Part shown: positions 60,930-64,000 of the stretch, piece by piece
Position numbering within the stretch: the first letter of the stretch is position 1
How the letters are laid out: each line of letters starts with the position of its first letter
Source of the DNA: WHSP01 sp040905505
Lineage (GTDB): Bacteria; Gemmatimonadota; Gemmatimonadetes; Longimicrobiales; Longimicrobiaceae
Reading direction: 5' to 3'
NCBI GenBank assembly: GCA_040905505.1
Contig: JBBDRL010000089.1
Location: 1 to 64,000, forward strand
DNA length: 64,000 nt
Notes under the pieces: generated by a model
The model's database searches: none
The model's input: the letters and a program-made list of their open reading frames with translations, nothing else
What the model was told of the DNA's origin: nothing
Position numbers and translations under genes: made by a program

Positions 60930-62495
60930 GTGATGAGATCCATGGCGCGGGGGAAACGAAAGCCTTTGGCGGGAACGCTCGCGCGGGTGGAGGGGCTACT
61001 CACGGGCCTCTATGGCTCGCGCTACAACCCGGTGCATCACAGCGGGCCGCTGGTATCCGTGCTGTTGCTCGTCCTTCTCGCCACGGGCCTGTACCTGTTG
61101 CTCTTCTACCGGATCGGAACCCCGTACGAATCGACGGCGGCGATCACGAATCAGGTCTGGGGAGGACGGTGGATCCGGTCGCTGCATCGGTTCGCCTCGG
61201 ACGCGGCCGTGGTGGCGATCGTGGTGCACGCGCTGAAGATGTTTCTGCAGGGGCGGAGCTGGGGGCCGCGCGCGCTGGCGTGGGTATCCGGTGGGGTGCT
61301 GCTCTTCGTTTTCCTGGTCTGCGGATGGACCGGCTACGTCCTGGTGTGGGATGTCCAGGCCCAGGTCCTGGCGATCGAGGGTGCACGCGTCCTGGACGTG
61401 ATGCCGATCCTGTCCGAGCCGCTGAGCCGGACGTTCGTGGGAGAAGGGGAGCTGCCGAGGGCGTTCTTCTTCATGAACCTGTTCCTCCACGTCGCGCTGC
61501 CGATGGCGTTGGGGCTGTTGCTCTGGCTGCACGTCGGCCGGCTCTCGCGGCCGAAGCTGATGCCGCCGAGGTCGGTCTCGTGGAGTCTGGTGGGATTGCT
61601 GACGTTCGCCGCGATCGTCTGGCCTGTGACGATCGCGCCTGAAGCGGACCTCTTCCGGCTTCCCGAGCGGGCGCCATACGACTTCTTCTTCTCCTTCTGG
61701 ATCCCGATCGCTCGGGTGCTGCCGCCGGCGGGTGTGTGGATCGTCGTCGGGGCGGTCGCGCTGGCGATGCTGCTGGTGCCACTGTTGACGCGTCCGCCGC
61801 GAGATCGCCGCCCGCTCCCGGCCGTGGTGGACGAGCGTCTGTGCACGGGCTGCGAGCAGTGTGCGCGCGACTGTCCCTACGAGGCGATCACGATGATCGA
61901 GCGAACGGACGGCCGAGCGGCGCTCGTCGCTCGGGTGGATTCCAGCCTCTGCGTGAGCTGCGGGATCTGCGCGGGCTCCTGCGCCCCCATGGTCGTTGGC
62001 CCACCGGACCGCACCGGCCGCGACCAGCTCGCGGGGGTGAAGCGGTTCGTCGCGGACCGGCAGCCCGGGCCGCGCGACGTGGTCATCATCGGCTGCACGA
62101 GTGGCGCGGGCGGAGTGGGCGCGTTCGAGCGCTTCAACGACGCGCTGGTCATGCCGATCCGCTGTGCAGGCAGTCTGCACACTTCGGTGGTCGAGTACCT
62201 GGTGCGCGCCGGTGCGGGCGGGGTGATGGTCGTGTCGTGCCCCGCTGCCGACTGCCGGAATCGTGAGGGCGCGCAGTGGTTGGAAGCGCGGCTGTTCCAC
62301 GAACGGGAGGCGGAGCTACAGGCACGCGTGGATCGCCGCCGGGTGCGGTGGGTGGAGGCGGGGGCGGGAGAGCGGTCGACGGTGATGCGCGGGTTGAAGG
62401 ACTTCCGACAGTCGCTCCCCGGCGCCGCATATCCCGATGGCGAGATCGACCTGCTGGCCCTCTGCGAACGGGCCCCGGACGAGGTGGCGCCATGA
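60930..62495 (+). CDS. Cytochrome b - double [4Fe-4S] ferredoxin - MvhD-like fusion
   Basis: In 521 residues: a cytochrome b N-terminal domain (about 30-215) with His pairs in SLHRFASDAAVVAIVVHALKMF and MNLFLHVALPMALGLLLWLH for two hemes b, two further membrane helices (about 225-295), two [4Fe-4S] motifs (CTGCEQCARDCP and CVSCGICAGSC) and a C-terminal MvhD/HdrA-type FeS domain (IIGCTSGAGG, PIRCAGSLHTSVVEYLVRAGAGGVMVVSCPAADC). It looks like a one-chain membrane electron-transfer module between quinone and a soluble carrier. The start is behind AGGAGG. The next gene overlaps by 4 bp. Confidence 0.88.
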   Translation: MMRSMARGKRKPLAGTLARVEGLLTGLYGSRYNPVHHSGPLVSVLLLVLLATGLYLLLFYRIGTPYESTAAITNQVWGGRWIRSLHRFASDAAVVAIVVHALKMFLQGRSWGPRALAWVSGGVLLFVFLVCGWTGYVLVWDVQAQVLAIEGARVLDVMPILSEPLSRTFVGEGELPRAFFFMNLFLHVALPMALGLLLWLHVGRLSRPKLMPPRSVSWSLVGLLTFAAIVWPVTIAPEADLFRLPERAPYDFFFSFWIPIARVLPPAGVWIVVGAVALAMLLVPLLTRPPRDRRPLPAVVDERLCTGCEQCARDCPYEAITMIERTDGRAALVARVDSSLCVSCGICAGSCAPMVVGPPDRTGRDQLAGVKRFVADRQPGPRDVVIIGCTSGAGGVGAFERFNDALVMPIRCAGSLHTSVVEYLVRAGAGGVMVVSCPAADCRNREGAQWLEARLFHEREAELQARVDRRRVRWVEAGAGERSTVMRGLKDFRQSLPGAAYPDGEIDLLALCERAPDEVAP

Positions 62496-63046
62496 AGCTC
62501 CGCCTCCGCCATTTAGTCGGAACGCTCGTCGCTGTAGCCGGGGTCTTCATTATGGCCGCGCTCACGCGGGTGCCCTGGGACGTGGGCGAGACGCACGCTT
62601 TCGTCCGTCTGTCGTGGCGGACTCCGGGGGAGTTCGTGGAGGAGTGTCGTCGGCCGAGTGCCGAGGAGCTGGCCGCCTTGCCCGTACACATGCGTCGTGA
62701 GGAGATCTGCGAAGGTCGGATGATCTCCTACCGGCTCCGCGTCGCGATCGACGGCCGCGCGGTGATCGACGAGTCGGTCCGGGCGGCTGGCGCGCGTGAG
62801 GATCGGCCCCTCTACGTTTACCGCGACCTGCCCGTCTCGCCAGGCGACCATGAGATCCTTGTCCGCTGGGATCCCGAGAGGCCCGCGGGGGCGCGGCGAG
62901 TCGACGGTCGATCAACACCCGGGGGCCGCGGGGCAGTCGACGGCTTGGCGATCACCGCTACCGTCAGGCTCGAGCCGCGGGAGATCGCCCTCGTCACGTA
63001 CGATCGAAATCTGCGCAGGTTCATCCTGCGCGGTGCAGGCACGTGA
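62492..63046 (+). CDS. Hypothetical membrane-anchored protein
   Basis: The 184-residue protein has one N-terminal hydrophobic segment (LVGTLVAVAGVFIMAAL) and an extracytoplasmic beta-rich domain with two Cys (EECRRPS, EEICEGR) that could pair. It is translationally coupled (ATGA) to the cytochrome b fusion and so probably belongs to the same complex. No family recognised. Confidence 0.68.
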   Translation: MKLRLRHLVGTLVAVAGVFIMAALTRVPWDVGETHAFVRLSWRTPGEFVEECRRPSAEELAALPVHMRREEICEGRMISYRLRVAIDGRAVIDESVRAAGAREDRPLYVYRDLPVSPGDHEILVRWDPERPAGARRVDGRSTPGGRGAVDGLAITATVRLEPREIALVTYDRNLRRFILRGAGT

Positions 63047-63227
63047 GCGCCGCGTCCCCCCGATGCCGCCCCATCGCGTCGCGGTGATGAAGTATGCGCC
63101 CATTCTCACTCCGGCGGATCCCGCGGCACGCGCCGGATGCCGCCCTTGCGACGCTCGAATTATCGTCGCCGGCCGCGGCCGGCATTTCCCGCTTCCCGAG
63201 CGCCGCGGGCGCTGACGAGGACCACCA

Positions 63228-64000
63228 ATGACGACTACGAGAATCTTCCGCCGCCGCAACCATACGCCGACTCGGCCGCCCGCGCAGGCGCAGAGCACGA
63301 CGTCTGGTATGACGACGCGGACCCAACGGGCCGGTGCGACCGCCACCAGGCGCGGCGGCCACGAGTCGCTGCTCCGCCAGCGGTTGAGGGATTATGTGAC
63401 GCTCACCAAGCCCCGGATCATATCGCTCCTCCTGGTCACCACGGTATTTCCCATGGCCGTCGCGCAGGGGGGCTGGCCGGACGGCCGGGTGGTCCTGCTC
63501 ACGATGATCGGCGGCTACTTGATGGCAGGAGGCGCGAATGCCATGAACATGTTCATCGACCGGGACATCGACGCCCGGATGATGCGTACCGCGCTGCGTC
63601 CGATCCCCAGCGGCCGGATGTCGCCAGGCCACGTCCTCGGCTTCGCCTTGACGCTTGCGACCGTCGCCTTCGCACTCCTCTGGTGGCTGGTGAACCCGCC
63701 GAGCGCCGTGCTCGCGCTGGCCGGGTACCTGTACTACGTCTTCATCTATACGAGCTGGTTGAAGCGACGCACACCACAGAACATCGTGGTCGGGGGTGGG
63801 GCAGGGGCGTTCCCGCCGCTCGTCGGGTGGGCCGCCGTCACCGGAAGCCTCTCGACGACGGCACTCGCCTTCTTCGCGATCGTCGTCCTGTGGACACCGC
63901 CGCACTTCTGGGCACTGGCCCTCGTGAAGCAGAAGGAATACGGGGCTGTGGGTGTCCCCATGGCGCCGAACGCCTGGGGCGAGGAACGCACACTCCGGCA
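63228..64000 (+). CDS. ctaB: Protoheme IX farnesyltransferase CtaB (partial, runs off window)
   Basis: This inner-membrane prenyltransferase turns heme B into heme O. The first 257 codons are present. After a basic, low-complexity N-terminus of about 50 residues come YVTLTKPRIISLLLVTT, NMFIDRDIDARMMRTALRPIPSGR with the catalytic Asp-rich motif, and VVGGGAGAFPPLVGWAAVTG. ATG 63228 has GAGG upstream; ATG 63309 is an alternative. The reading frame is open to the last base. It supplies heme O to CtaA for the heme-copper enzyme encoded nearby. Confidence 0.93.
   Translation, partial: MTTTRIFRRRNHTPTRPPAQAQSTTSGMTTRTQRAGATATRRGGHESLLRQRLRDYVTLTKPRIISLLLVTTVFPMAVAQGGWPDGRVVLLTMIGGYLMAGGANAMNMFIDRDIDARMMRTALRPIPSGRMSPGHVLGFALTLATVAFALLWWLVNPPSAVLALAGYLYYVFIYTSWLKRRTPQNIVVGGGAGAFPPLVGWAAVTGSLSTTALAFFAIVVLWTPPHFWALALVKQKEYGAVGVPMAPNAWGEERTLR

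Noticed and set aside
62796..63215. Rightward ORF overlapping the hypothetical anchored protein and the spacer before ctaB
   Set aside because: Composition is arginine/proline-rich shadow; most of it overlaps a better-supported coupled gene in another frame, and no ribosome site precedes an internal start.

Overview
This is one 64 kb stretch of high-GC bacterial chromosome containing a single 10-N assembly gap at 19892-19901. It has no rRNA, tRNA, transposase or CRISPR array that I can see. Its SusC/SusD pair with STN domain and FecR regulator, frequent GTG/TTG starts, NirK, heme-copper respiration and tandem NO-associated domains suggest a member of the Gemmatimonadota or a nearby FCB-type lineage. 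That placement is inference from gene content, not a phylogenetic result.

Layout. (1) 1-6.2 kb: a small membrane protein, a betaine/choline-type BCCT transporter whose C-terminal domain is a separate in-frame gene, a GAF-histidine kinase, a DUF4235 protein and a stand-alone SusC-like plug lipoprotein. (2) 6.2-31.3 kb: a carbohydrate locus. It holds NagA with an SLC13 transporter, FecR, SusC, SusD, a large secreted protein of unknown family, a divergent Nramp-fold transporter, NagB, a secreted PcRGLX/YetA (PL26)-like protein, an ECF sigma factor, a PQQ quinohemoprotein and a secreted amidohydrolase. It ends with a nearly complete glucuronate branch: mannonate oxidoreductase, UxuA, KDPG aldolase and KDG kinase. 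Together these suggest import and breakdown of a glycan containing both N-acetylhexosamine and glucuronate. (3) 31.3-48.9 kb: miscellaneous genes (lyase, MFS, DksA-like, BON, PRTase, hybrid histidine kinase), then a three-gene response-regulator operon (degenerate HD, HD-GYP, sigma-54 activator), copper nitrite reductase nirK, an EamA exporter, a ClC channel and DUF488. (4) 48.9-64 kb: a nitrogen-oxide and respiration region. It contains heme-copper-subunit-I-like membrane proteins, DUF542, two cupins, a Rieske ferredoxin, DUF59 (MIP18), DUF1858-DUF2249 and SufS. It also contains an unusual heme-copper reductase operon with SCO and CtaA, a cytochrome b-ferredoxin-MvhD fusion, and the start of CtaB.

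How it fits together. NirK makes NO. The heme-copper enzyme at 58.1-60.6 kb keeps all metal-binding histidines and a CuA subunit II but has glutamine where oxygen reductases have the cross-linked helix VI tyrosine. With its SCO/SenC gene it resembles the norSY-senC (sNOR) arrangement, so it is a candidate NO reductase. Three near-perfect CRP/FNR-family palindromes (49999, 51292, 60827) lie in front of the DUF542-cupin operon, the DUF59/membrane-protein/DUF2249/SufS run, and the divergent oxidase/cytochrome b promoters. This suggests one nitrosative or low-oxygen regulon across the last 15 kb. The most novel items are this NOR-like module with its fused cytochrome b partner, the 44-bp element repeated upstream of fecR and the PQQ gene, and the metal-motif-less Nramp protein inside the glycan locus.
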